A DNA stretch of 64,000 nucleotides from NCBI RefSeq assembly GCF_022201045.2, contig NC_068558.1:1798001-1862000 (forward strand), read 5' to 3'. This DNA comes from Citrus sinensis. Taxonomy: Eukaryota; Streptophyta; Magnoliopsida; Sapindales; Rutaceae. The notes under the pieces are model-generated. The model saw only the letters and a program-made list of their open reading frames with translations, did no database searches and was not told the DNA's origin. The translations under genes were made by a program, and so were the position numbers. Positions 36,471 to 48,839 of this stretch are shown here, piece after piece (positions within the stretch are counted from its first letter, which is position 1; every line of letters begins with the position of its first letter).

Positions 36471-36762
36471 TAAGCCTTATTGCATATCAAAACAAATGCG
36501 AAGAGCAAAGAAATAGAGATAATAATGCGATTTTTTAGAAAATGATCAACTACTACAGTACTTGGTGGTGGAGAAAGAAACTAAAGAATGAGTGAAATTA
36601 TATTACGAGCTAAGTTAAATTTTTTGGTAAAAATCCTGTATCTATAGAAGGGTTCGATTAGAAGAATTATATAATACAAGAATTTTTGTAATTACAGCAC
36701 CTAAATGTAGAGATGACGATGGTAATGACTTCTAGTATTTCAGGAAAATCATTTTCTTTTAC

Positions 36763-37998
36763 CTTTTTTTTTTAAAAATTACAAGAGATGATATCTTTAT
36801 TTAGTTAACATTGTGAATAAATACAAAAATGAGCCGGATGTTATTCAATCATGAGACGGCATTAGCTTGTTCCAAAGCTATTTGTGCTAATGAATGACCT
36901 ACTTCATTACAAATTCTCGGAGCATGATGAATTTAATTTGCTGCAAACTCTTCAAACATTCTTGGATTTCAGAAACAATCCAAAAAATTTCAGTGCTTCT
37001 TCCTTTCTTGTTTAGCACCAGGTCAACTACCTCCTGAGCATAAGTTTCAGCCACCAGAGGAAAACAACGTGCACTTTTTGCAAGCCCTAAACTAATCTTG
37101 TGGCTTCAGATTTAGCAAAAGCTACATCTCTATGGAGTTTAGGCCATCCTGCAGGCGGGGACTCCACTGCTGTCTTGTTTCAGATTTCTTTCCCAAAGTT
37201 GCCTAATTCTTCTGCAAGATTGCACCTCTACTTCTGCCCTGGCAAGTGATATTTGAGAATCTCCATTCTTATCTTTGAAGAAGAAGAGATTTCGAGGATG
37301 CCAAGGAATCCAGCATGTTGCAACTATTAGCTCCATATTAGATTTGCTTCTCTTCCTTGCTATCTCCAACACAACTAAAGATATCTATGCTTTCCGACTA
37401 TTTAAGATCTTCTTCATAAGGTGTAAGCCTCCATATTTTACTAGCTACATTTCGAAACCAAGGGCTTTGCAGTTTCCTCTTCTTTCAAGGATTTACTGTT
37501 GTAGGCAGTAAACTTCTTGCTGCTCTCCACACAAAGATTTTAACTTTTGCTGGTAAAATCTAAAGACTAAATGACATTCCATGAACATTGCCAATTGTTT
37601 GAGGTGCTAGGTTGATCAGGAAAGTTTAGCTTTAAGGCCACCACTCACCCTTTTTATCAAAAAGCCATAAAGGTTGATCAGGACTAGGAACTCTTGGTAA
37701 TGGAGTATTTAAAATCTGCTTGATATCTTCTTCCATAAAGCTCCGTTGAATCAGATCCTCCTTCCATTTGTTGTCATTTTTAACCATCTCAGATACGGTG
37801 GAGTCTAGGAAAAGTTTTTGGGGAGAAAAAGGCTTAAATGTATTAGTCTTGGCAGCCAACAACTCTGATAAGTCTAAGTACTCTTTCCATCACCAAATCA
37901 CCAATCCTCATTCCTCCATCTCAAACCTTTGTGGATAACCTATCTCTCCCATAAGATGCTTCTCCAAACATAAGGTGGTTTTGTTCCTATTTTTGCCT
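36763..37998 (-). mobile_element. 5'-truncated LINE retrotransposon relic
   Basis: On the minus strand the sequence translates in broken frames into late reverse-transcriptase and RNase H regions of plant L1-type elements. Examples are PPYVWRSIL, DNKWKEDLIQRSFMEEDIKQ, ILNTPLPRVPSPDQPLWLFD, then a tryptophan-rich ATCWIPWHPRNL block and a C-terminal RNase H block (AFAKSEATRL region). It ends in a poly-A tail, seen as T11 at 36763-36773 on the plus strand. Imperfect flanks AAAATCATTTTCTTTTA and AAAATCAATACTTTTTA may be the target duplication. Stops and frameshifts make it inactive. Confidence 0.8.
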
Positions 37999-38153
37999 AA
38001 AAAAAATCAATACTTTTTAAATATCTAGCTTATCTTAGCATTAAAGATTTAAGGTGTTGGATGAATCTCCTATCTTGTTTAGCCGCCATTTTCTTTTACT
38101 TCAACAAGGAGTTGACCACTCAACTAATAAGTAGTTTTTTCAATTTGAATTAA

Positions 38154-38626
38154 TGGTGAGTTTACTTGTTGCATTGGAGAATCGAAATAAGAATGATTAA
38201 TGTTATTTACTTGATAAAAATAGAGATGAGAAGGGAAATAAAACTTATGGGGCTCACATATTTTTTGGATTAAAGAATGAGAACTTGATTCCCATTAGAG
38301 AGGTAGGGAACCAAGTTTGCATTACTTAAAACTTTCCATTTTACCCCACCCAAATTTCATAATTTCACTTTTGTCCTGAAATAAAATTATATTATATTGT
38401 TATTGTTATTGCTATTATTATTATTCTTATTTTTTAATTATTGTTAGAATGGGTTATTTTAGTAACTTGTAACAAGTCGTTGCAATTTCAAAATAAAATA
38501 AACATATTAATGACAATACAGTTTATTTCGATTATGATTTATACAACTAAAGTAAATAATTTATTTTGATTCGTATTTCATATTCTGAACCCAGTCCATT
38601 ATGATTACCGTTTAGTAAACGCATCA
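38154..38626. mobile_element. PIF/Harbinger-like MITE, copy 1
   Basis: The left end TGGTGAGTTTACTTG and the right end TTTAGTAAACGCATCA are inverted. TAA flanks both sides (38151-38153 and 38627-38629), consistent with the 3-bp TWA duplication of this superfamily. The right half (TAAATAATTTATTTTGATTC, then CCAGTCCATTATGATT) is closely similar to the right half of the element at 58701-59285. Confidence 0.65.
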
Positions 38627-38689
38627 TAAGTTAGAAGGGGAAAAATTCAAGTTGAAGATAAATTGAATAAATCTTTGGTCTCTTATGGA

Positions 38690-38857
38690 TGACATGTCAT
38701 TTACAACTTAATTAAATAGCTTATATGTCATACATACCATGGATTGTGTATGATATGTCAGTAATTTATTCATAGAGTAGATGACATGTTATTTACTAAC
38801 TCTGAAGTGAGAATTGTCTGATATGTCATAGTTCACATATACATAGATGACATGTCA
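38690..38857. repeat. Cluster of TGACATGTCA-like palindromes
   Basis: Two exact TGACATGTCA palindromes (38690-38699 and 38848-38857) with several near copies between them (TATATGTCATA, TGATATGTCA, TGACATGTTA). They are roughly regularly spaced. Nature unknown. Confidence 0.5.
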
Positions 38858-39639
38858 TATTATGAAGTAATTGAGTTATTTAAATAAAATTTTAAAGTAA
38901 TTTGACTTATACACTATATATACGAGTATCATGAATCAAATATTCATATAATAATTTATTTATGTAAATTCTTATTAATTGATTAAATAAAAAAATATTC
39001 TTTATCAATTGAATATATATTTTATTATTTATTATTTACATTATTAGCTAAATACGAAACTAAATATCTAAATTTTGAATTATATTAATAATATTAATAT
39101 AAATTATTTTGTGGTTTAAAAGAAGATGCTATAAATAATATTAGTTTCGACTATTTTGTAGGTAAATTTTAACGTATATATCACCGTCATAAAATAGAAA
39201 TCCTTCCAAAATAAAAGAACACGATTTTAATAACTCGCGGAGGCTGGTGTTTTGTTTGTTACTTGTTACTAATTCAAATCTTTTTAAAATCGGGGAACGC
39301 AAAATTGAAGATGGAAAGAAAACAAAGCACAAGGCGGGAACCCTACTCCAAATTTAGAGGAGTGGGCCCACAGCTGCATCTTTTTTTCTTTCGATAGACC
39401 ATAAACTGCACTTAAACAGAAAACATCAACACAAGGACACTTTCTGTTTTTTTAAGAAAGCAACTAAAAACAAAACCAAAAACGAATTTTCTTTTGGGAG
39501 AGAAATTAGGGAAAAAAAACAAAAAAAAAAGCTCACGGTTACGCACGTCCATTTCATAATCTTACAATTTGATTTCCCAACAACAACAGCCATAACTTTT
39601 TTTTTTTTCTTCTTTTCCTTACAAGATCTCAGGCTTCAA

Positions 39640-40644
39640 TTGTTGTTTAATTTGACAATTCGAAACGTTTCGTTTTGAAAGCTTGTTGAGTTTAATTCAT
39701 ATCGATTTAAGAGTTGTTCGATATTTTTTTTTATCTCAATTCTCGACGGTTCCTGGCTTTGTAAGATCTGAAACGAAGCAGCGTCTATTGTTATGATCTC
39801 TCAGGTTCGTAGAACTAACTGCATTTTGTTTCTACTTGTTATTTGTATTCAAAATTTCGGGTTTCTGCGGAACATCAATCATTTGTTTGAATTTGTTTGT
39901 TGCTTGTAACTCTGCGTGTGGTTGTTTGCTTTTTGAGGGAGAACCGTGTGATTTAAAGGATTGGTTTTTGAGTTCTTGTTAGGGTTTCTCATTTTCTTTT
40001 TCCTCGAATTATACTTAATTTGATAGCCAAAAAAAAAAAAAAATTGAAATTTATGTTATACGTGCTTGCTAACATTGAAAATTTAGCTTAATTATGCTAA
40101 GTATTTATTTTTTCGGTTCACATGAAGTGTAGGTAAAGAAAAGAATATGCTGAATTTATTTATTTATTTATAAGTGAAAATCTAGAAAGTGTGGATGTAT
40201 GTGTGCGTGCGTGTCTATATATATATATATAACAATTCTCAGGCACGGATGCCTAAATGTAGATTTTGTATGTGCTGTCACGCAATATGATGTTGTAGTT
40301 TTTGTTCAATTAACAATATGGTGTAATAATGAATCTGAATTTTTGCATCCGCATGAGAAAAGGACTTATATCTCTTGTGTTGATTCCCGCATCTTTTAAA
40401 ATGCGGATTTGTTGTATACACCATATGGTGTATACAATGAATCTGCATTTTAAAAGATGTGGGCATCCGCACTTGAGATTGATTAACACACATATATATC
40501 CTTTTCTCATGTCGACACAAACATGCACATTTTGTGTAGATTCGCTATTACATCATAAGGTGTAATAGTATTTTTGTGCAATTAGCTATAACACTGTATG
40601 GTTTAATAGCGAATCCGCATTTAGGCATTCACATCTGAGAATTG

Positions 40645-40676
<32 letters not shown>

Positions 40677-40982
40677 CTCGTTGCATTTTAAATCTCATGT
40701 TTGTTGAGTTCCACAAAATTGGTGGGTTTTGTTTTGAAATTCATTGGTGTGGAGGTGGTACCTTGCTCTCGTTGTTATTTGAAAAATTTGTGTTTCCCTT
40801 GAATTGAGTTAGGTCGTACATGACAGGAAGTGGGGTTAGACATATTGTACTTTGAGATGCACACTTTATAGTACATGGTAAAAAAACTGTTATTAATTAA
40901 CTTGTAGATTCTGCAGCACTGTGTCCATAATTGATTGCCAATAGAGAATTCCAGTAATTCTCCTAATGAGCATATAGTAAAA
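39640..40982 (+). promoter_or_regulatory. 5' leader of the kinesin gene with a leader intron
   Basis: A T-rich leader runs to a donor at 39805 (CTCTCAG then GTTCG). A matching acceptor TTCTGCAG ends at 40917, giving a leader intron of about 1.1 kb. The exon carrying the start codon follows. An ATG at 39794 would open a reading frame that meets TGA soon after the splice, so it would be at most a tiny upstream ORF. The transcription start itself is not located. Confidence 0.5.
40231..40646. mobile_element. 416-bp foldback MITE in the kinesin leader intron
   Basis: The two halves are inverted copies along nearly their whole length, from AACAATTCTCAGGCACGGAT to ACATCTGAGAATTGTT. At the centre is a perfect 26-bp palindrome (40412-40437, core CACCATATGGTG). 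Both ends abut (TA)n runs, compatible with insertion into TA. There is no coding potential. It would fold into one long hairpin if transcribed. Confidence 0.8.
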
Positions 40983-43900
40983 ATGGAATCGGACGAAAAT
41001 GGGGTATTTGACCATTCAACTGGAACTCCTGCTGAAAATATAGAAGCTCTTGATAACATGGCTGAGGGTAAGAAATTTATACTTTCTCTCCCCGCTCACA
41101 AACGCTTGCATGCATATGGCAGACATTATTGTGCTGATATTTGTTTTCATCCCACTAAATCTTACCTGTGAAATTTAATTTAACGTAGGTAATCAGCTAT
41201 CAACGCTTGTGGAATGGTTAAATGAGATGATCCCTCATATACATTTGCCATTTGAGGCTTCAGAAGAGAAACTTAGGGCATGCTTGGTTGATGGCACGGT
41301 TTTGTGCCTTGTCTTGAACAAGTTGAGCCCTGATTCAGTTGAAATGGTTGGTTTCATATTATGTTGATATATTGTACTAGTGTGATTTCATTTCCTTTTC
41401 TTGTAAAGGTTTCATCGTTTAACCTGAAGCTGCAGTTCCATTTTGGATGCTGTTCTTTTCTACTTGAACATACATTTCCTTTTATACTTTAGGGTGCCAA
41501 TTTTGAGCCTGGTCCTGCGAATGTCAAGAGGTTTCTTGCAGCTATGGATGACATGGGATTGCCCAGGTTTGAATTGTCAGATTTGGAGCAGGTACCTTAA
41601 AGTTTTGTGTGTTGAAATTGCAGCATATACCATTTCAATGTTTTCTGAAGCATGTCTCTTAGTTGGATTGCTGAATTGTAGAACCATTGTGAGCCAATTT
41701 GAATTGAGGTATGCATGGTTAGTCGGTTAGCCCTTAGCTGAGATGAGAGAGGTTCTGGGTTGACTTATTGGGCGCATTTATTCTGCTGGCAATGATCCTT
41801 TTTCAGCGTGGATTCATTATATATCATTATTGAAAAAGACCCTTGGATGGGATGCGGCTTTGCAGGAAACTTTCATCAAAGACTTGTTGTGTCAGACTCT
41901 TGAAAATGGGGATACATATTTCAACAATCATTTTAATAGTAGTAGGAGAATGCACTGCTGTTTGCTAAATATGTATTATATTTTGAGAGTGGTATGCAGA
42001 TTTGATATGAAACTTCTTTGGAAAGCTTGAAAAATATTTCTTACTGCAGTTTCACTACAAACAATCTTATAATATGATGTGTTTGCCACATTATCAATGC
42101 AAAAACATACTTTGACACTTTGATTTTGTACGTGTTTTGTTAGAAAGTAAAGCATTGAATGCCTTATGTCTTTTAGGAAAAAAAAACTTGTGTTCATGTA
42201 TACAAAGTACACGCTGTAGCAAAAACCTGTCATTCAAAACCAAATTAGCTGAACCTGATTGAATATAGGTTGGAAGGGTGATTTTTTGATGAGAATCAAC
42301 CCTCATGTTTGGTATTGGTTTATAGTGAGTTGTCCACATTGATCTGTACTTGGATATTTGGTACTAACTGGTTGAAGTTTTAAGTCTTGCAGTCCTATAT
42401 TATCTCTTCTTTGGTTGTAACTCTTTATTCCTTCTAGCTCATCTCTATGATTATTTGAGATACTGTGCAGGGGAACATGGCGCCGGTTTTGCAGTGCCTT
42501 AGATCACTTAGAGCAAGTTTTTCTTTCTGCGACGAAGAAGACACAATCCAAGATCATTATAGAAAAAGATGGAATGTGTCAAGGTTAGATAAATTCCCTG
42601 CCACAGAACAGGAGGAGAGGCAGTGTAACTCTTTAGATAGAAAATTCCAGCATAGTTTGCATAGTACTGCTACATCAGGTATGGCTATCTTTTTAAATGA
42701 TGCAGAAGAGTTGTTAACTGAATATGCATTTGTTTGTTTTTTCCTCCTTTTCCTAGCATGTAGAATAGAAATGTTTTGCTTGTCTAGTACATCTTATTTA
42801 GCATGAAATACCAGCAGTATTCAAGACAGAGACTGAAGGACTTGATATTATTTAATTTTTCAAATTAATAATTATACTTTCTCATGACTATGTTGGCAAT
42901 GTTGCTTATAAGATTTCGTTTTTTAATAATATTTCACAGAGGAGTCTGCTTTGATGCATCATCTTGCACATACATTTCACGATGTGCTCCATCTGAAGGA
43001 AGGAGGTTATACAGATGTTTCTGATGTCAAAATTTTGGAATTTGTAAATTCAAGCTGCATGGATGTAAGTTCCTCAGCTTCTTTATGTGTCTGCTCATGA
43101 TCAGACCTCAGTCTCTGTTAAATTTTAGTGTTTCTACAGAATCTTGAGTCACAATGTCGTTCTAATGCAAATTTGCAATTTATCTATGCAGAATGCCTCC
43201 ACTAAATCACTGTTCAATATTGTGAATAGAATCTTGGATGAATGCGTTGAAAGAAAGAATGGGGATGCACCTCATGTAGGGCAGTGTGCTTTCTAAGCGT
43301 GCCTTACTTTATACATCATTATATTGTTTTTTCCTAGAGCATATGGTATTTTGCACCCTCATTTGTAGCTTTTACCCTTTTTCCTCTCTCTTTTCTCTTC
43401 TCAGCGTGTGGCATGTCTACTGAGGAAAGTTGTGCCACTGATTGAAAGACGAACTGCAACTCAATATCAGAATTTCAAAAATGTAAATTGCTGTAAATAA
43501 TTATGTCTAAAGCATATTTCCTAATGAACTGCTTCCAAATATTTCATGTTCTTATTGTGCTATCCTGCAGCAAAATAATCTTTTTAGGGCTCGTGAGGAG
43601 AAATACAAGTCAAGAATTAGAGTACTTGAGACCCTGACAGTGGGGACTACAGAGGAGAACCAGGTACTTCATTACCAGTCTGGGGGTGTTTGGCTTAGCT
43701 GTTTATTTACTTTGTGTTATATGTGAACTCCTCTTTGTAGGTTGTTGCCAACCAACTGGAGCGAATAAAGGTGTGTTCAACTCAAGTCCCTTGTTGATTT
43801 CACAATGTCCTGAAACTTAATGCATGGTCTTGATATAGTTTCCTTAAATCAAAGCGGTTGCTATTGCAAAACTCCTGCACATGTTGATTCTTTTGTCTTC

Positions 43901-46900
43901 AGTTTTCAATCATGCTGCTTCTCTTATTATTGAGCATGATTTTGCTGCATATTTATGGTGAAAAGCTTCAGAATTAATTGTATTTCTTGCTTGTCACGTG
44001 GCTTAATGTATACTAACAAGACTATATGTTTTTGAGAATGAAATGCTTTCCACCCTTAATTTCACTCTTGAAGTATCTAGAGATTATTGACTTGTATCCT
44101 TTATATCTTCCATTTGTATTTCTCATGTTCCATAAAGTCGTTATGGTTGATGATAACTTAATTAGTGTAAGTTCTTACTATAAACCTTATCATTTCATTT
44201 ACTGTGGTTTTTCATCTGCCTTTATAGATGAATAGACTGTCATTTTCTTTCATTTGATATTTTTTAGTATGCCGTATTATGTAAAAGTAACAAAAAATTA
44301 AATTAATAAAAATTGACAGTAGTTGACATTGGCCTTTTAGTTAGTGATAACTAGGAACTTTGTTATGGTGAAATACTTCATGTTTTATTTATCTGTTTGT
44401 GTTGTATTATTTTGATTATTGCTTCTTGTTGCTGTAGACTGAGAAAACCAATATAGCGCAGAAGGAAAAGCTTGAAGAGCAGAACGCACTTAGATTAAAA
44501 AAAGAGAATGATGATCGTGATATTGAGATTTCAACGTTGAAACAAGATTTGGAATTGGCCAAAAGGACGCATGAATTGCATTGCTTGCAATTGGAAGAGC
44601 AGATTTATGAAACTAAAATTGAATCACAAAAGAAGCTTCAGGAACTTGAGCGTCTTTTGACAGTTTCAAAGAAGAAAGTAGAAGAACTTGAGTCATTATC
44701 TGAATCAAAATCTCAAAGATGGAAAAGGATAGAGCATTCTTACCAGAGCTTTATGGGTTGTCAGCTTGGGGTTATACAGGTCTGTTTTAATTGTTTGTTC
44801 TTGCACTTTTGGTGCATTGATGCTTATTCCAGTGACATGACAATTATCTCATTGATTAGGATTTGAGGGTAGCATTTGAGTCCACAAAACATGAAGTCTT
44901 GGAAACAAAAAAGAATTACTCAAAGGAATTTGATTGCTTGGGTAAGAATGATAACTATCTATCATTTTAGCTGAGTTTGCTATCAAGCTGTTGTTCGGCT
45001 ACTGGTTGGATATTCTCTCACGACGACCACCTTCTTAATTTAATAGGCCTAAACCTTAAACGGCTTATAGATGCTGCTGAAAAGTATCATGTAATTCTAG
45101 CAGAAAATCGAAGACTGTATAATGAAGTTCAAGACTTGAAAGGTACATCATGCAGTGCAAATTTTGTTTTGTTTGTTTAGAGACTAGCTTGATGTTTATA
45201 TTTTCTTTTCCAAACAGGAAATATTAGAGTTTATTGTCGAATAAGGCCATTCCTTCCGGGTCAAAGTAAAAAGCAAACAACCATAGAATATATTGGTGAG
45301 AATGGTGAATTAGTGGTCTCGAATCCCTTAAAACAAGGAAAAGACAATCACCGGCTCTTCAAGTTTAACAAGGTTTTTGGACCAGAAGCCTCTCAAGGTC
45401 GTAATTTATTGATGTTATGTGATTTTATGACTAGCTATGTCATTTTTGTGGTCATATGTTCAATTTAGTTGCAATGAGTAGGAAAAATTCTGACTTCATC
45501 ACTTAACTGCCATATGATGACAGAGGAGGTTTTCTTAGACACTCGGCCATTGATACGATCTGTTCTAGATGGGTATAACGTTTGTATATTTGCCTATGGA
45601 CAAACTGGATCTGGAAAAACCTATACGATGGTGTGTAACTTTTGTGCATAATTTATGTGAAAAGTTTTGATATTTAAAACATTGACCTGTTCACATTTTG
45701 TTCCTTTGTTATTTTTTTTTTAATCCCCAGAGTGGGCCTTGCATATCTTCGACAGAAGATTGGGGTGTCAATTATCGAGCCTTGAATGATCTTTTCGAGA
45801 TCTCAGAAAGTAGGAAAAATTCCATTCTATATGAAGTTGGTGTGCAGATGGTTGAGATTTATAACGAGCAAGTTCGTGATCTACTCTCAAGTGATGGTCC
45901 ACAAAGAAGATATCCTTTATTAATTGGTCGTACTCATTCTTCCCTCATTCTTAGGTTTTCAACTCCAGACCTTTTCTTGGCTGGTTAATATGATTATTTA
46001 TTTTTTGTTCATTTTTTTCTTGTTATGCATGTACACTGAAAGTTTATTTTCCATTGTTCATTTACGAATTCAATTTGTATATCATTTGTCATTGTCCAGT
46101 CAACTGTTATGGTAGTATTGTCTGTTTTGTTTTTTGGCTTTGATCACAGTTTTAAGGATTTCTATGTTTCCCTTGACTTGCACACACTTGGGATTTGGAA
46201 TGCCACCCTACCAAATGGGTTAGCTGTTCCTGAAGCAAGTATGTACTCTGTTCAATCAACCGCAGATGTTCTTGAATTAATGAATATTGGGTTAATGAAT
46301 AGAGCTGTATGTTCTACGGCACTTAATGAAAGAAGTAGTCGATCCCACAGGTTGTATTTTCTTTATTGATTTTGTGTGCCAACTACTTCCTCTTGTTATT
46401 TGTGACGAGGGTGTAACCACTTACTTCTCTGGTGCAGCATTCTTACCATACATGTTCGCGGCACGGACCTGAAAAACGGTGCTATTTTGCGTGGCAGCCT
46501 ACATTTGATAGATCTTGCTGGTAGTGAACGGGTGGATCGTTCTGAAGCAACAGGTGACAGACTTAGGGAGGCACAACATATAAACAAATCACTATCAGCC
46601 CTTGGAGATGTAATCTTTGCTCTAGCACACAAGAATCCTCATGTCCCCTATAGGAATAGTAAACTGACTCAAGTACTCCAAAGTTCTTTGGGTAATAATT
46701 GATTTCTGCTGTGAAGACCACATGGTTTTCTGCATACAATCCTAGTCATTTGCTCATGTCTATATGAACAACTTGCTTTTTGCAGGCGGTCAAGCAAAGA
46801 CCCTTATGATGGTGCAGCTTAATCCTGATGTAGATTCCTATTCTGAAACCATAAGTACCTTGAAGTTTGCTGAGAGAGTTTCTGGTGTTGAATTAGGCGC

Positions 46901-48839
46901 TGCACGGAGCAACAAGGAGGGAAGAGATGTTAGAGAACTCATGGAACAGGTTATTTTTACAGTACTTTCTTCTGAAAAATTTTCAGCAGGGTCACTACTA
47001 TTGTAATGTTTTTAATTATTGTGACTTAAACTTACTCTCCTAGGCAAAATGATGACTTTTAAAATTTTGCTTAAAGTCCAGGAAGTCTGCTATACACATC
47101 CCAATATCAACAACAAACCCGTTATTCTGAATCCCTCAACTGCACATTAAGTTCTATACTTCTATTCAATTTGTCCGTTTGCGAAGTATAGTGCAATCGA
47201 TTGTCGGAGGGGAATTCTTGGGACTAAACTGATGAGTCTTGTTCTAAAATTTATTTCTTTCATCCCATGTTATTTTCATTTTTTTTTTGTTTTGATTCGG
47301 TCTTGCAGGTTGGATCTCTTAAGGACATTATCACTAGGAAAGATGAAGAGATTGAGCGGTTGCAGGTTCTTAAGGCTAATATCAGTGGGGTGAGGCATCG
47401 TGTGCGCTCACTAAGCCATGGGCGTTCCTCTTCATCTCCAAGAAGACGTTCTGTGGCAAGCCCTCGAGCAAGTCAAAGATCACCTGTGGGCAAAGGCCCG
47501 GGACATAGTGACAAAGCAGCTTCTAATATGGACAATTGCTCAGACTACAGTGACAAACGCTCTGAAGCTGGTTCGCTGCACTCATTGGAGGACATCAGAC
47601 ATCAAAAGGAATGTCTCTTACCATCAAAGGTTTCCACTGGGGATTTGAGTCAGAATTTAACTGAAGACTTTGTGCTCTTGGGCTTTGGGGATGAGGTCTC
47701 TGAGGAGAGATTGAGTGACATATCTGATGGTGGTCTTACTATGGGAACAGAAACTGATGGTTCAACCAGCGTGGTGGAGTTCACTCTTTTCCCTGAACCT
47801 TCAAAACCAACTGAGAAATCAGATAACACCAAAAAGTGAGTATTTTCAACTTAATATTATAATTACTGCTGAGATTCTCTTTGGAGTTCAGTAGGATTTT
47901 CCACATTCTGGTACTTTGCATTATTTTATCAGTGCAAAAATTTCTTATTTTTATTTCACCCATTTGCTAGATCAGAAGAATTAGTTTTTTTTTTTGGGGG
48001 GGGGGGGGGGGGAGGCCTTGGGGCTTTCAATAGATTTTCAGTTATATAGTTGCAGTTTCATGAGTACTTTGCTATATTGTTTTATACCCTTTTGAACTTT
48101 CTTGACCTTTTGCTTCTTTTTTGGTGGATCATCAGCCGGATGCCTGAACTTCTTGAGTTTGTATGGCTGACATTGTCATCTATTTTTAATAAGCGAAGAT
48201 AGCAAGTTTTTACAAATGCTCTTTCAGAAGCATCTGAACTATTAAGATCATGCTAATCAATGAGTTTGCATCAAATAACTCAAGTGTTGTTTGATAGATG
48301 CATGTCTTGAGTTATTGGGTGCAGCTCTTGGGTTGGATTAAGTGCTGTAATGTAACTTAGCCACACCCACATTTTTAATCTTGAAATCAACTTTTATATA
48401 TTTCAATATAATAGTACAAATTAAATATTTTTTTTTTCATTAACACATGCAAATACACTATTAAAGTGGAAGTGGCTTTATTATTGTTGACTTTAATGGT
48501 TATTGCATCACCTCATTTAAACAAATCTGTTATCTTATTCAGTTTTTGTGGTTGAATGCAGACCCAGTCTTCCATCCAAACATCCCAAACCCGCACCACA
48601 AAGGCCAGTGCCGAAAAATTCTTCACGCTTTTCATTGACCTCAAAGACTCCATCAAGTATGTGAGCTAGAATATGTTTTTGCCAAGGCTAGGATGAATTA
48701 ATTTGATTTATTGATAATATAGTGTCCCTTCTCAAATTTCCCTCCTAACTGTTTCCGATCGTCTTGAAATACGTCAGGTTCTCGAAAACCAGTTGCTGGC
48801 AGTTCCTCTTCAACCAAGAACCCCAGAGGATGGCATTAA
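40983..48839 (+). CDS. Kinesin-14 with N-terminal calponin-homology domain
   Basis: Twenty-one exons: 40983-41067, 41189-41346, 41493-41591, 42471-42678, 42940-43064, 43192-43275, 43405-43482, 43571-43663, 43741-43770, 44438-44779, 44860-44941, 45047-45142, 45218-45397, 45524-45630, 45731-45909, 46186-46350, 46438-46691, 46786-46949, 47309-47835, 48562-48656 and 48778-48839. They join in phase to 1070 aa. The CH domain spans about residues 30-150 ([32 protein letters not shown]). A coiled coil covers about 310-480. The motor begins at [11 protein letters not shown] (495) with P-loop GQTGSGKT (579-586), switch I NERSSRSH (about 696-703) and switch II DLAGSER (729-735), all intact. A Ser/Arg-rich basic tail follows. 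Such plant kinesins are minus-end-directed and link actin with microtubules. The first ATG after an upstream TGA was taken. One motor intron is AT-AC. Confidence 0.94.
45910..46185 (+). other. Candidate U12-type AT-AC intron in the kinesin motor domain
   Basis: The donor reads ATATCCTTT, the strict U12 AT-AC consensus. Near the end is CCCTTGAC (branch A at about 46176), 10 nt before the terminal AC at 46184-46185. Splicing there joins AG to A and gives [15 protein letters not shown], the expected motor sequence. No GT-AG pair in this interval keeps both frame and homology. Confidence 0.87.
47985..48012. repeat. T11-G17 homopolymer junction in a kinesin intron
   Basis: A T run passes directly into seventeen G within the intron after exon 19. 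It is the reverse-complement type of the C-A junctions elsewhere in the window. Confidence 0.85.

Noticed and set aside
45910-46149. GT-AG splicing of the kinesin intron (GT near 45935, AG at 46149)
   Set aside because: The phases do not match and the join would add a stretch absent from related motors. The AT-AC pair fits both frame and homology.
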